From an uncultured Collinsella sp. (GTDB lineage Bacteria > Actinomycetota > Coriobacteriia > Coriobacteriales > Coriobacteriaceae), in assembly GCA_900759435.1 (NCBI GenBank), contig CAAEVD010000134.1, positions 1 to 20,314 of the forward strand: a DNA stretch of 20,314 nt, written 5' to 3'. Below are positions 9,313 to 16,087 of this stretch, one piece after another. The position numbers were made by a program, and so were the translations under genes. Numbering within the stretch: position 1 is the stretch's first letter; each line of letters starts with the position of its first letter. Below the pieces are notes generated by a model. The model worked only from the letters and a program-made list of their open reading frames with translations, did not search any database and had not been told where the DNA came from.

Positions 9313-9696
9313 ATGTTTAAATATGGCAAAAAAGCTGGCTACATGGGTATTGCGCTGCTCGTACTTGCGGTGATTCCGCTGGTGGTTGCAGCGTTTGTGA
9401 TCCCCAACATTGGCCCCGAGGTGGCAACGAAGTTTAACGCAGCCGGCGAGGTGACGCGCTGGGGTAAGAGCTACGAGCTGCTGGCACTGCCGGTGCTCAA
9501 CCTGCTGCTGAGCGTGGCGACGTACTTTACGGCGGGACGCCAGGCAAAGAACAACGAGGACTCCGCTGTGATGGCACGTCTTGCGTGCGAGCGCTACCTG
9601 CGCAACGGCTGCATCACGGGCGTGTTCCTCAATGTAATCAACGTCTACTTTATGTATTCGGCGATTACTGGAACGGGCTTTGGCTTTGGTTTCTAG
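9313..9696 (+). CDS. DUF1648 membrane protein
   Basis: A 127-residue integral membrane protein with about three hydrophobic helices (residues 12-32, 54-72 and 98-118). The segment IPNIGPEVATKFNAAGEVTRWGKSYELLALP corresponds to DUF1648, the extracytoplasmic-loop region found in SdpI-like immunity proteins and related small membrane proteins. An AAGGA stands just before the ATG, and the gene begins 11 bases after ychF. The full SdpI fold is longer, so this is a short DUF1648-only form. Its role is unknown; the ychF link is positional. Confidence 0.8.
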   Translation: MFKYGKKAGYMGIALLVLAVIPLVVAAFVIPNIGPEVATKFNAAGEVTRWGKSYELLALPVLNLLLSVATYFTAGRQAKNNEDSAVMARLACERYLRNGCITGVFLNVINVYFMYSAITGTGFGFGF

Positions 9697-9705
9697 CTTG
9701 TCCTT

Positions 9706-10095
9706 TTAGGCAACGAGCCTGCACGCATATTCAATGGCTGCTGCGAGGCCGCCGCTCGATCGTGGTTTAAAGACCATGTCAGCGGCGGTCTCGTTTTCGT
9801 ATCCGGCGCCGCGAAGGGCGAGTGCGATACCGGCTTCCAGGAGAAGAGGCAGACCGCGCTGGCTGGTTGCGATTACGGCAGCCTGATTGAGTGAGCAGCT
9901 GTGCGCTTGGCATCGGATGGCAAGTTCACCTTGCGCCGGGCAAGGGACCAGAACGGCGGCGACGCGACTTGATAGCAATGCAAATGCTGTGCGCTCATCG
10001 GGCGAAAGGCATTCTGCTTCAACGACGACGAGCTTGGGCGGTGCGCTGTTTGTGCGAGGCGTGGCTCGGTACATGCGGACCGAAGAACCCGACAT
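9706..10095 (-). CDS. Protein of unknown function, divergent from an XRE regulator
   Basis: A 129-residue open frame with host-like codon use. I recognise no family. It has no membrane segment or signal peptide; the C-terminal half is Ala/Leu/Gly-rich (LPLLLEAGIALALRGAGYENETAADMVF) and four cysteines are scattered in the middle. The ATG at 10095 was chosen over an upstream TTG because CAGGAG precedes it by six bases. The promoter lies in the perfect palindrome at 10119-10142, shared with the divergent XRE gene, so the two probably form a regulator-target pair, perhaps toxin-antitoxin-like. It ends ten bases from the convergent DUF1648 gene. Confidence 0.65.
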   Translation of the reverse strand: MSGSSVRMYRATPRTNSAPPKLVVVEAECLSPDERTAFALLSSRVAAVLVPCPAQGELAIRCQAHSCSLNQAAVIATSQRGLPLLLEAGIALALRGAGYENETAADMVFKPRSSGGLAAAIEYACRLVA

Positions 10096-10118
10096 AGAAA
10101 ACTCCTGTGTATTCGGCA

Positions 10119-10142
10119 AAACGTAAACTATAGTTTACGTTT
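10119..10142. promoter_or_regulatory. 24-bp perfect palindrome with back-to-back -10 boxes
   Basis: AAACGTAAACTA is followed without a gap by its exact reverse complement. The centre gives TATAGT, a good -10 box, on each strand (10129-10134 on plus, 10132-10127 on minus). One bound dimer would silence both the 129-aa gene and the XRE gene. The neighbouring XRE protein is the obvious ligand. Confidence 0.75.
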
Positions 10143-10171
10143 ATGTTCGGCTCCATTTCAAACTCGGCTGC

Positions 10172-10390
10172 ATGGACGAACGTGCGAAACAGATTCTTGG
10201 CAGGCGGGTCGAAGAGACACGCAGGGACCTTGGTATCTCCAAGGTTGATTTTTGTGTGGCGACAGGAATCAGCCGACCCTACCTCGACCGAATCGAAGGT
10301 GGGACGGCAAATTTCACGCTCAAGGTTTTATTTAAGATCGCGCCCGCACTCGGCATGACGGTGTCAGAACTTCTCGAAGGTATCGAATAG
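10172..10390 (+). CDS. Small XRE family helix-turn-helix regulator
   Basis: A 72-residue protein consisting almost wholly of a Cro/C1-type helix-turn-helix: ILGRRVEETRRDLGISKVDFCVATGISRPYLDRIEGGTANFTLKVLFKIAPALGMTVSELL. Helix 2-turn-helix 3 covers about SKVDFCVATGISRPYLDRIE. No effector domain is present. It lies divergent to the 129-aa gene and downstream of the 24-bp palindrome, its probable operator. No clear ribosome-binding site precedes ATG 10172, so expression may be low or translation may begin unusually close to the RNA 5' end. Confidence 0.85.
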   Translation: MDERAKQILGRRVEETRRDLGISKVDFCVATGISRPYLDRIEGGTANFTLKVLFKIAPALGMTVSELLEGIE

Positions 10391-10412
10391 GGGATACCCG
10401 TCGACAACTGAA

Positions 10413-11426
10413 TTACGCCATCGGGATGCGGTCGTGGTTGACTTGGCTGTAGAACAGACGCTGAATCTCGGTCGCATCACGTGACTGGCCGAGTGCCCAC
10501 ATGGTTTTGGCCACGAGCGTCTCGGTTGTCATATCGTCGCCGCGCAAAATACCCGGATGATCAGCGTAGGCGCGGCCGACCTCATAAACACCTAGGTCAA
10601 GGCCTTCCTCGGGGACCTGCGTGGTCATAACGACAGTGCGGCCCGAATCGACCCAGCGGAAAATTGCCTCCTGGAACGACTCACCGGACTCGCCAAACTC
10701 GGGGATACCGCCAATGCCAAAGGTCTCCAGGATTACAGCATCGTAGCTATTGGCAAGGGCATCGAGGATGCCCGGGTTTACGCCGGGCGTGAGCTTAAGG
10801 ACAAACACGCGCGGGTCGATGCTGTCGTAGAAACGCACCGGGTTTTCGCCCTGATGCGTGCCGTGAAGCCCGTTGCGCACAATGCGGTCGTTGCGGATGT
10901 AGGCAATGGGCGGATAGTTGACGCTAATGAACGCGTTAAAGCTCATGGTGCGCTGCTTGCGGGCGCGCGTGCCGGCAATGGCTACGCCGCCAAACACGAT
11001 GGAAACGTCGTGCGAGTGCTCGTCGAGCGCATAGAGCAGGCTCTGGTACAGGTTGAGCTTGGCGTCGGTAAAGGGGTTGCCCATGGGCTTTTGCGAGCCG
11101 GTGAGCACGATGGGCTTGGGGCTGTCCTGAATCAGGTAGGAAAGCGCTGCTGCGGTGTAGCTCATGGTGTCGGTGCCGTGCAGAATCACGAAGCCGTCGT
11201 GGTCGTCATAGCCTTCGACGATGACGTCGCGGATGCGCATCCAGTCGCTCGGGCGCATGTTGGTGCTGTCGATGTTCATGGGCTGCACGACGTCGAGCTC
11301 GCAGAGGCCCGAGATCTCGGGGACGCTCTGGGCGAGTTCCTCACCGGTCAGGGCGGGGGAGAGGCCGTTGCCGTCCTCGGTCGATGCGATGGTGCCGCCC
11401 GTGGCGATGAGAAGGATGCGCTTCAT
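10413..11426 (-). CDS. ansA: Type I L-asparaginase
   Basis: A 337-residue cytosolic asparaginase that hydrolyses L-asparagine to aspartate and ammonia. The N-terminal ATGGTIAS gives the nucleophile T12; HGTDTMS at 83-89 gives T85 and D86; and GTRARKQRT gives K157, at the place of the catalytic lysine. No signal peptide precedes MKRILLIATGG, fitting the cytosolic type. The start at 11426 was chosen because the family begins at this Met; an in-frame extension upstream to 11498 has no similarity to it. An AGGA lies about ten bases upstream. The gene is divergent from guaA and stands alone. Confidence 0.93.
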   Translation of the reverse strand: MKRILLIATGGTIASTEDGNGLSPALTGEELAQSVPEISGLCELDVVQPMNIDSTNMRPSDWMRIRDVIVEGYDDHDGFVILHGTDTMSYTAAALSYLIQDSPKPIVLTGSQKPMGNPFTDAKLNLYQSLLYALDEHSHDVSIVFGGVAIAGTRARKQRTMSFNAFISVNYPPIAYIRNDRIVRNGLHGTHQGENPVRFYDSIDPRVFVLKLTPGVNPGILDALANSYDAVILETFGIGGIPEFGESGESFQEAIFRWVDSGRTVVMTTQVPEEGLDLGVYEVGRAYADHPGILRGDDMTTETLVAKTMWALGQSRDATEIQRLFYSQVNHDRIPMA

Positions 11427-11694
11427 GCTGGTATTCCTATCGTATTTGCCGCCGCAGAGGCGGAGTCGTTCGGCAGTATTGTGGCACAGGGCGTCCAATG
11501 TTCAAACGTATTACATCATCTGTAGCGTTTGGTAACACTTCAATTGCCGTCAAATAGGGGCCCAGGTCGTGCGTTTGCCGTGCGCTGATGGCTGCGAGGG
11601 ACGAGAAACCCCATATAACGTGTACACTATGAAAGTTATTTTTGTTCATTCACGCGGGTGGGCACCGGCTCCCCGCCAACAAGAGGGGGAAACC
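11427..11694. other. Intergenic region between ansA and guaA
   Basis: This 268-base gap should hold the ansA and guaA promoters. A stem can form from CAAACG (11503-11508) with CGTTTG (11526-11531), with inner TACA/TGTA pairing. TACACT at 11623-11628 is a possible guaA -10 box without a clear -35. I see no purine riboswitch or tRNA. Confidence 0.4.
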
Positions 11695-13293
11695 ATGGAT
11701 CAAAAGGCTTCCGCAAAGGTCCTCGTACTCGACTTTGGTGCGCAGTACGGTCAGCTCATTGCCCGTCGCGTCCGCGACCTCAACGTGTATTCCGAGATTG
11801 TGCCCTGCGACATCTCGGCCGACGAGATTCGCGAGATGAACGCCTCTGCGCTCATCCTTTCCGGCGGCCCGGCTTCCGTGTACGCCGAGGACGCTCCGTC
11901 CATCGATCCCGCCATCTTTGACCTGGGCCTTCCCGTCCTGGGCTTTTGCTACGGCCATCAGATCACGGCCGTGACGCTCGGCGGCAAGGTCGGCCATTCC
12001 GAGGTAGGCGAGTACGGCCGCGCCACCATCACGCGCACGGCAGGCGCCAAGCTCTTTAACTCCACGCCCATGGAGCAGACCGTGTGGATGAGCCATCGCG
12101 ATGCCGTTTCCGAGGTGCCCGAGGGCTTTACCGTTACCGCCAGCACCGACGTGTGCCCGGTTGCCGCCATGGAGTGCGTCGAGCGCAAGATTTTCACCAC
12201 GCAGTTCCACCCCGAGGTCAAGCACTCCGAGTATGGTCAGCAGCTGCTGAGCAACTTCCTGTTTGAGATCTGCGGCCTGGAGCCCAACTGGAGCATGGAC
12301 AACCTGGTCGAGACCATGACGGCCGAGTTCCGCGAGAAGGTCGGCGACGACCGCGTGATTCTGGCTCTGTCCGGTGGTGTCGACTCCTCCGTCGTGGCTG
12401 CGCTGGGCGCCCGCGCCGTGGGCAAGCAGATGACCTGCGTGTTCATCAACCACGGTCTGCTGCGCAAGGGCGAGCCCGAGCAGGTGGAGGAGGTCTTCAC
12501 CAAGCAGTTTGACGTCGACTTTATCCACGTTCACGCCGAGGACCGTTATGCCGAGCTTCTGGCCGGCGTGACCGAGCCCGAGGAGAAGCGCCGCATCATC
12601 GGTACGCAGTTCTGGAAAGAGTTCTTCGCCGTGGCGCAGCAGCTCGAGACCGATGGCAAGCCGGTCAAGTACCTGGCTCAGGGCACCATCTACCCCGACA
12701 TCATCGAGTCCGGCGCTCGCAAGACGGGCGGTAAGACGGCAACCATCAAGAGCCATCACAACCTGATCCCGTTCCCCGAGGGCGTGCACTTCGACCTCAT
12801 TGAGCCGCTCGACCACTTCTTTAAGGACGAGGTCCGCGCGCTTGGTCTGGCACTGGGCCTGCCGGGTCACATCGTGTTCCGCCAGCCTTTCCCGGGCCCG
12901 GGTCTGGCCATCCGCATCATCGGCGCGGTCGACAAGGAGAAGCTCGAGATCCTCAAGAACGCCGACGCTATCGTGCGCGAGGAGCTCGACGCCTACAACC
13001 AGCGTCTGTTTGAGCAGACCGGCGAGCGCAACTCTGAGCACAGCTGCTGGCAGTATTTCGCGGTTCTGCCCGACATTAAGTCCGTCGGCGTTATGGGCGA
13101 CGAGCGTACCTATCAGCGCCCGATCATCCTGCGTGCCGTCGAGTCCAGCGATGCCATGACCGCCGACTGGGCCAAGCTGCCCTACGACGTACTGGCCCGC
13201 ATCTCCGGCCGTATCGTTGCCGAGGTTCCCGGCGCCAACCGCGTGTGCTATGACATCACGTCCAAGCCGCCCGCGACCATCGAGTGGGAATAA
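11695..13293 (+). CDS. guaA: GMP synthase (glutamine-hydrolysing)
   Basis: A 532-residue bifunctional enzyme making GMP from XMP, ATP and glutamine in the last step of guanine nucleotide synthesis. The N-terminal class I amidotransferase has the nucleophile C85 in LGFCYGHQ and the His/Glu pair in TTQFHPEVKHSEYGQQLL. The ATP pyrophosphatase P-loop LALSGGVDSSVVAAL follows, then the dimerisation domain ending in CYDITSKPPATIEWE, the conserved family C-terminus. ATG 11695 follows AGAGGGGG and begins the known N-terminus; an open frame further upstream is not part of the protein. The gene is complete and has its own terminator. Its 3' end is a known integration hotspot, and accessory genes begin just behind it. 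Confidence 0.97.
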   Translation: MDQKASAKVLVLDFGAQYGQLIARRVRDLNVYSEIVPCDISADEIREMNASALILSGGPASVYAEDAPSIDPAIFDLGLPVLGFCYGHQITAVTLGGKVGHSEVGEYGRATITRTAGAKLFNSTPMEQTVWMSHRDAVSEVPEGFTVTASTDVCPVAAMECVERKIFTTQFHPEVKHSEYGQQLLSNFLFEICGLEPNWSMDNLVETMTAEFREKVGDDRVILALSGGVDSSVVAALGARAVGKQMTCVFINHGLLRKGEPEQVEEVFTKQFDVDFIHVHAEDRYAELLAGVTEPEEKRRIIGTQFWKEFFAVAQQLETDGKPVKYLAQGTIYPDIIESGARKTGGKTATIKSHHNLIPFPEGVHFDLIEPLDHFFKDEVRALGLALGLPGHIVFRQPFPGPGLAIRIIGAVDKEKLEILKNADAIVREELDAYNQRLFEQTGERNSEHSCWQYFAVLPDIKSVGVMGDERTYQRPIILRAVESSDAMTADWAKLPYDVLARISGRIVAEVPGANRVCYDITSKPPATIEWE

Positions 13294-13307
13294 TCAGAGA
13301 CCCTTTG

Positions 13308-13340
13308 CGAGGGAGGTCGGAAACGGCCTCCCTCGTTTTT
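13308..13340 (+). terminator. Rho-independent terminator of guaA
   Basis: CGAGGGAGGTC (13308-13318) pairs with GGCCTCCCTCG (13325-13335) with one G-T wobble and a six-base loop, followed by five T and then TATTT. It ends guaA transcription and separates it from the island. Confidence 0.92.
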
Positions 13341-13544
13341 TATTTGCGTGCCATGGGTGCTTATGCATTGTGGTGTATGTGGTACATGCAAACCAGCCAC
13401 GCAATCTCTCAAGCTGTTTAGCTGGGATTATTGTTTGCTGGTATGTTTTAAAGTGCTTTCAATTACCGAAGCAACGTCATCAATTTATTTCTAATTAATG
13501 CTGACCGGCAGATTGCGTCCGCCCGCAAGAGGCCGCTCGGACTG

Positions 13545-13594
13545 GTACTCAAAATGTACTCACGACGTTTTGGGTATCGATTTGCAGGTACTCA
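13545..13594 (+). repeat. Three direct GTACTCA heptamers
   Basis: GTACTCA is found at 13545-13551, 13556-13562 and 13588-13594, all in one orientation, 11 and 32 bp apart, close to one and three helical turns. Short direct repeats in phase like this resemble arm-type binding sites of tyrosine recombinases or excisionases. The position beside guaA fits an attachment region. Confidence 0.6.
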
Positions 13595-13695
13595 CAGACG
13601 GCAAAAACGGGTGTCTACCTCGATATATTCGTTATCCCCAACGATTCCTCAACGAATATTGACTAGTGATTGAGTGCTGCATGGCTCAAATTATC

Positions 13696-13717
13696 TACGT
13701 AATTACGTAATTACGTA
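13696..13717. promoter_or_regulatory. 22-bp palindrome of three TACGTA blocks, probable RHH operator
   Basis: TACGTA occurs three times at an 8-bp step, joined by AT, making a perfect 22-bp palindrome. Evenly spaced short repeats are typical operators for ribbon-helix-helix dimers binding side by side. It lies some 65 bases before the RHH-like gene and overlaps its predicted -35 box. Confidence 0.7.
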
Positions 13718-13731
13718 TTTTGAAGTAAAAT
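13703..13731 (+). promoter_or_regulatory. Predicted promoter of the rhh-mod-res operon
   Basis: TTACGT (13703-13708) and TAAAAT (13726-13731) are 17 bases apart. The -35 box lies inside the TACGTA palindrome, so operator occupancy would repress transcription of the regulator, mod and res together. Confidence 0.45.
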
Positions 13732-13781
13732 GGTTTCGGCCAATTAAGGAACGTAGAACAGGTCAATTCGGAGGGGCGACC

Positions 13782-13949
13782 ATGGAGGAAGATCAGGCTG
13801 TTCATGCCGAAAGGGAGCTGGATAAGTTCACGCTTTCGATAACCCGCGAGGATAAGCGGGCTCTTAAGTCCTATGCCGCGCGCCAGGATAAGACAGTGGC
13901 TAAAGTCCTGCGCGAATGGATTGACGAGAAGTGCAAGGGGGAGAAGTGA
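13782..13949 (+). CDS. Small ribbon-helix-helix-like regulator of the R-M operon
   Basis: A 55-residue protein, MEEDQAVHAERELDKFTLSITREDKRALKSYAARQDKTVAKVLREWIDE. The beta-strand-like KFTLSIT followed by two helices (REDKRALKSYAARQ and TVAKVLREWIDE) is the layout of Arc/CopG/MetJ ribbon-helix-helix proteins. GGAGGGG sits five bases before ATG 13782, and this start is clearly better than an upstream in-frame codon at 13674. Its TGA overlaps the mod ATG by one base (TGATG), so the two are translationally coupled. It probably binds the upstream TACGTA palindrome and acts as the control protein of the restriction-modification operon; that role is inferred from position and fold. Confidence 0.75.
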   Translation: MEEDQAVHAERELDKFTLSITREDKRALKSYAARQDKTVAKVLREWIDEKCKGEK

Positions 13950-14221
13950 TGTCCCAGACGGCGCAAGCAGTCGTTCAGAACCTTGTTGATCGCGCTGTCA
14001 AACTGGGCGATCGTCAGCTCGCTGCCGACATCCGCGCCTTTGCTGCGCAGCGCCAGTTTGGGCTTGTATTTGAACACAACCGTCCAGAACGACTTCGCCT
14101 TTATGGCAAACCTATCATGAAGGGCGATGTCGTACAGGTACTTCCCGAGCGTGGTAGAAAAGAGGACTCTAACTCCCAACTGCTATGGTTGGTAAATACC
14201 GTTCGGGGGGGGGGTTGCTGA
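13949..14221 (+). CDS. mod: 5' part of type III methyltransferase gene mod, truncated in this register
   Basis: As read, the frame codes 90 residues, starting MSQTAQAVVQNLVDRAVKLG, and ends R-G-G-G-C-stop immediately behind a run of ten G. It has no catalytic motif and is the N-terminal region of the methyltransferase whose body continues in another frame from 14217. Removing one G changes the reading to R-G-G-V-A-D-L-K and joins it in frame, without a stop, to that body, giving a 711-residue Mod. The start overlaps the stop of the RHH gene, with AGGGGGAG just upstream. I regard this as the OFF register of a phase-variable gene; a sequencing error in the G run is the alternative. Confidence 0.8.
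   Translation: MSQTAQAVVQNLVDRAVKLGDRQLAADIRAFAAQRQFGLVFEHNRPERLRLYGKPIMKGDVVQVLPERGRKEDSNSQLLWLVNTVRGGGC
14205..14214 (+). repeat. Homopolymer G10 tract within mod
   Basis: Ten consecutive G, the longest homopolymer noticed in the window, stand at codon 86-89 of mod. Tracts of this kind slip during replication. Nine or twelve G restore the full reading frame; ten or eleven G do not. This is the classic arrangement of a phase-variation switch. Confidence 0.95.
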
Positions 14222-14294
14222 TCTAAAGCCATACCAATCGCCCTCATATGACGAAAACGAATGCGAGCCCCGCTCCGTTGCTGTCGACGATGCC

Positions 14295-16085
14295 GTGCCT
14301 GTCGCTGAATATGACCAGCCGATTTATGCCGGCCTCAAAGAGACTGGGCGTGTCGAGCGCGGTGGCGATAAGCCCTATCAGGTTGTCATCAACGGCGAAA
14401 ACTACCATGCTCTTGAAACCTTAGCCTTTGCCTATGCAGGCAAAGTGGACTGCATATATATTGACCCACCCTATAACACCGGTGCCCGCGACTGGAAATA
14501 CAACAACGATTACGTTGACGGCTCTGACGCCTATCGCCACTCCAAGTGGCTCGCTTTCATGGAGCGCCGCCTCAAGCTCGCCAAGCAGCTGCTCAATCCC
14601 AACGATTCCGTACTCATCGTGACGATCGACGAGAAGGAGTATCTGAGATTGGGGCTGTTGTTGGAGAGCGTGTTCAACGGCGCAAAAATACAAATGGTGA
14701 CATCTGTAATTAACCCTAAGGGCAACCGTCGGGATAACGAGTTCTCGCGTTGCGAGGAGTATTTATTCTTTGTGCTTATTGGAGGCGCTTCCGTTGGGAG
14801 CATTGGCAACACAATGCTGAAACAGGAAGAGAAGAAGGCGAAGCCAATCCGTTGGAAGGGCCTGCTGCGTAGCGCAAGCAACAACGGAAGAAGAACCGCT
14901 CGGCCAAATCTATTTTATCCGCTTGTTTTCTCTGCCGAAGATGGCTCCTATATTAGGTGCGGAGATTCACTTCCCGTAGATTACGATCGCAACTCTTATC
15001 TAACTAATGATAGTGAAGTTGCCGTATGGCCAATCGGCGAAGGGGGACAAGAGCTCACCTGGTCTCTTAAACCCGATACATTTCGTGCCTATCAGTCAGA
15101 AGGCTATATAAAATTCGGGCCATGGGATGGCATTAAACGTGTTCCATATCATCTTACTTCTGGTCAAGTTAAGGATGTTCAGTCTGGAAAGCTGGCTGTT
15201 CGCGGATACGATGCTGATGGAGCTGTTGTCCTGGAGCAACAAGGCGAAGCAAACGTTCGTCCAATGACCGTATGGAACCAAAAATCGCATTCAGCTAGCG
15301 AGTCAGGGACAGGAGTATTGAAGTGCTTGCTCCCGAACAGGCGCTTCCCATTCCCAAAGTCCCTCTATGCCGTCGAAGACACCATTCGCTTTTTCGTCGC
15401 CAACAAGCCCAACGCCCTTGTGGTCGATTTCTTCTCGGGGTCGGGCACCACAGCACATGCCGTCATGCGTCTGAACCATCAGGACGGCGGGCGCAGGCGC
15501 TCCGTCAGCGTCACGAACAACGAGGTCTCCGAGGACGAATCCAAAAAGCTCACCAAGTGCGGTCTTCGCCAGGGCGACCCCGAATGGGAGGCGTTGGGTA
15601 TCTGCCAGTACGTTACCAAACCTCGCGTCACGGCGGCCATCACGGGCAAGACGCCCGAGGGCGACCCCATCAAGGGTGACTACAAGTTCACCGATGAGTT
15701 CCCCATGGCCGACGGCTTCGAGGAGAACGCCGTCTTCTTCGACCTCACCTACGAAGACCCAGACGCTGTCGAGCTGGGCGTGGCCTTCGAGGAGATCGCG
15801 CCCCTGCTCTGGCTGCGCGCTGGCTCGCGTGGCGGCATTATCAAGCACGAACAGCCGGGCTTTGCCATGGCCGACGCCTACGCCGTCCTCTTCGACTTTG
15901 CTTCGGTCGGCTCTTTCATAGACACCGTCAAGCAGAATGCCAGCATAAGGTGCGCCTATGTGATCACGGACGACACGGCTCGATATGCCTCCATCAAGGC
16001 ACAGCTGCCCGGGCTCGACGTCGTCCGCCTGTACGAGAACTACCTGCAATCGTTCAAGATTGCCGCCGAGGATGCGGTGAGGTAA
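14295..16085 (+). CDS. mod: Type III restriction-modification DNA methyltransferase (Mod), main part
   Basis: The open frame from GTG 14295 gives 596 residues; the body in fact joins the 5' part at 14217. The enzyme is a beta-class N6-adenine methyltransferase, which both protects DNA and supplies the recognition subunit for Res. In joined numbering DPPYNTG (motif IV) begins at 172 and VDFFSGSGTT (motif I, AdoMet binding) at 492; the order IV, target-recognition domain, I is that of type III Mod proteins. The segment 14640-15330, corresponding to the recognition domain, is more AT-rich, with AGA, ATA and AAT codons unlike its flanks. No ribosome-binding site precedes the GTG, so independent translation is unlikely. 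res starts two bases after the stop. Confidence 0.9.
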   Translation: MPVAEYDQPIYAGLKETGRVERGGDKPYQVVINGENYHALETLAFAYAGKVDCIYIDPPYNTGARDWKYNNDYVDGSDAYRHSKWLAFMERRLKLAKQLLNPNDSVLIVTIDEKEYLRLGLLLESVFNGAKIQMVTSVINPKGNRRDNEFSRCEEYLFFVLIGGASVGSIGNTMLKQEEKKAKPIRWKGLLRSASNNGRRTARPNLFYPLVFSAEDGSYIRCGDSLPVDYDRNSYLTNDSEVAVWPIGEGGQELTWSLKPDTFRAYQSEGYIKFGPWDGIKRVPYHLTSGQVKDVQSGKLAVRGYDADGAVVLEQQGEANVRPMTVWNQKSHSASESGTGVLKCLLPNRRFPFPKSLYAVEDTIRFFVANKPNALVVDFFSGSGTTAHAVMRLNHQDGGRRRSVSVTNNEVSEDESKKLTKCGLRQGDPEWEALGICQYVTKPRVTAAITGKTPEGDPIKGDYKFTDEFPMADGFEENAVFFDLTYEDPDAVELGVAFEEIAPLLWLRAGSRGGIIKHEQPGFAMADAYAVLFDFASVGSFIDTVKQNASIRCAYVITDDTARYASIKAQLPGLDVVRLYENYLQSFKIAAEDAVR

Positions 16086-16087
16086 GC

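Larger units (their letters stand above)
13346..13781. other. Gene-poor junction region behind guaA
   Basis: About 435 bases with no supported gene. The part to 13500 is AT-rich and featureless. From 13545 there are three direct GTACTCA heptamers. A 9-bp inverted repeat ATATTCGTT (13625-13633)/AACGAATAT (13651-13659) follows. Then comes the TACGTA palindrome and promoter of the RHH gene. The stretch has the look of a decayed attachment or integrase end, but no integrase residues can be read in it. Confidence 0.5.

Noticed and set aside
11532..11694. Purine riboswitch ahead of guaA
   Set aside because: I could not find the conserved three-way junction core or loop sequences of guanine, PRPP or ppGpp-type riboswitches.
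11650..13041. Open frame of 463 codons on the minus strand
   Set aside because: Antisense shadow of guaA with no recognisable domain.
13625..13659. Terminator in the region behind guaA
   Set aside because: The 9-bp inverted repeat ATATTCGTT/AACGAATAT is AT-rich and lacks a following T run.
14295..14297. GTG as an independent start giving a functional short Mod
   Set aside because: No ribosome-binding site precedes it, and removing one G upstream joins this frame to a natural N-terminal part.
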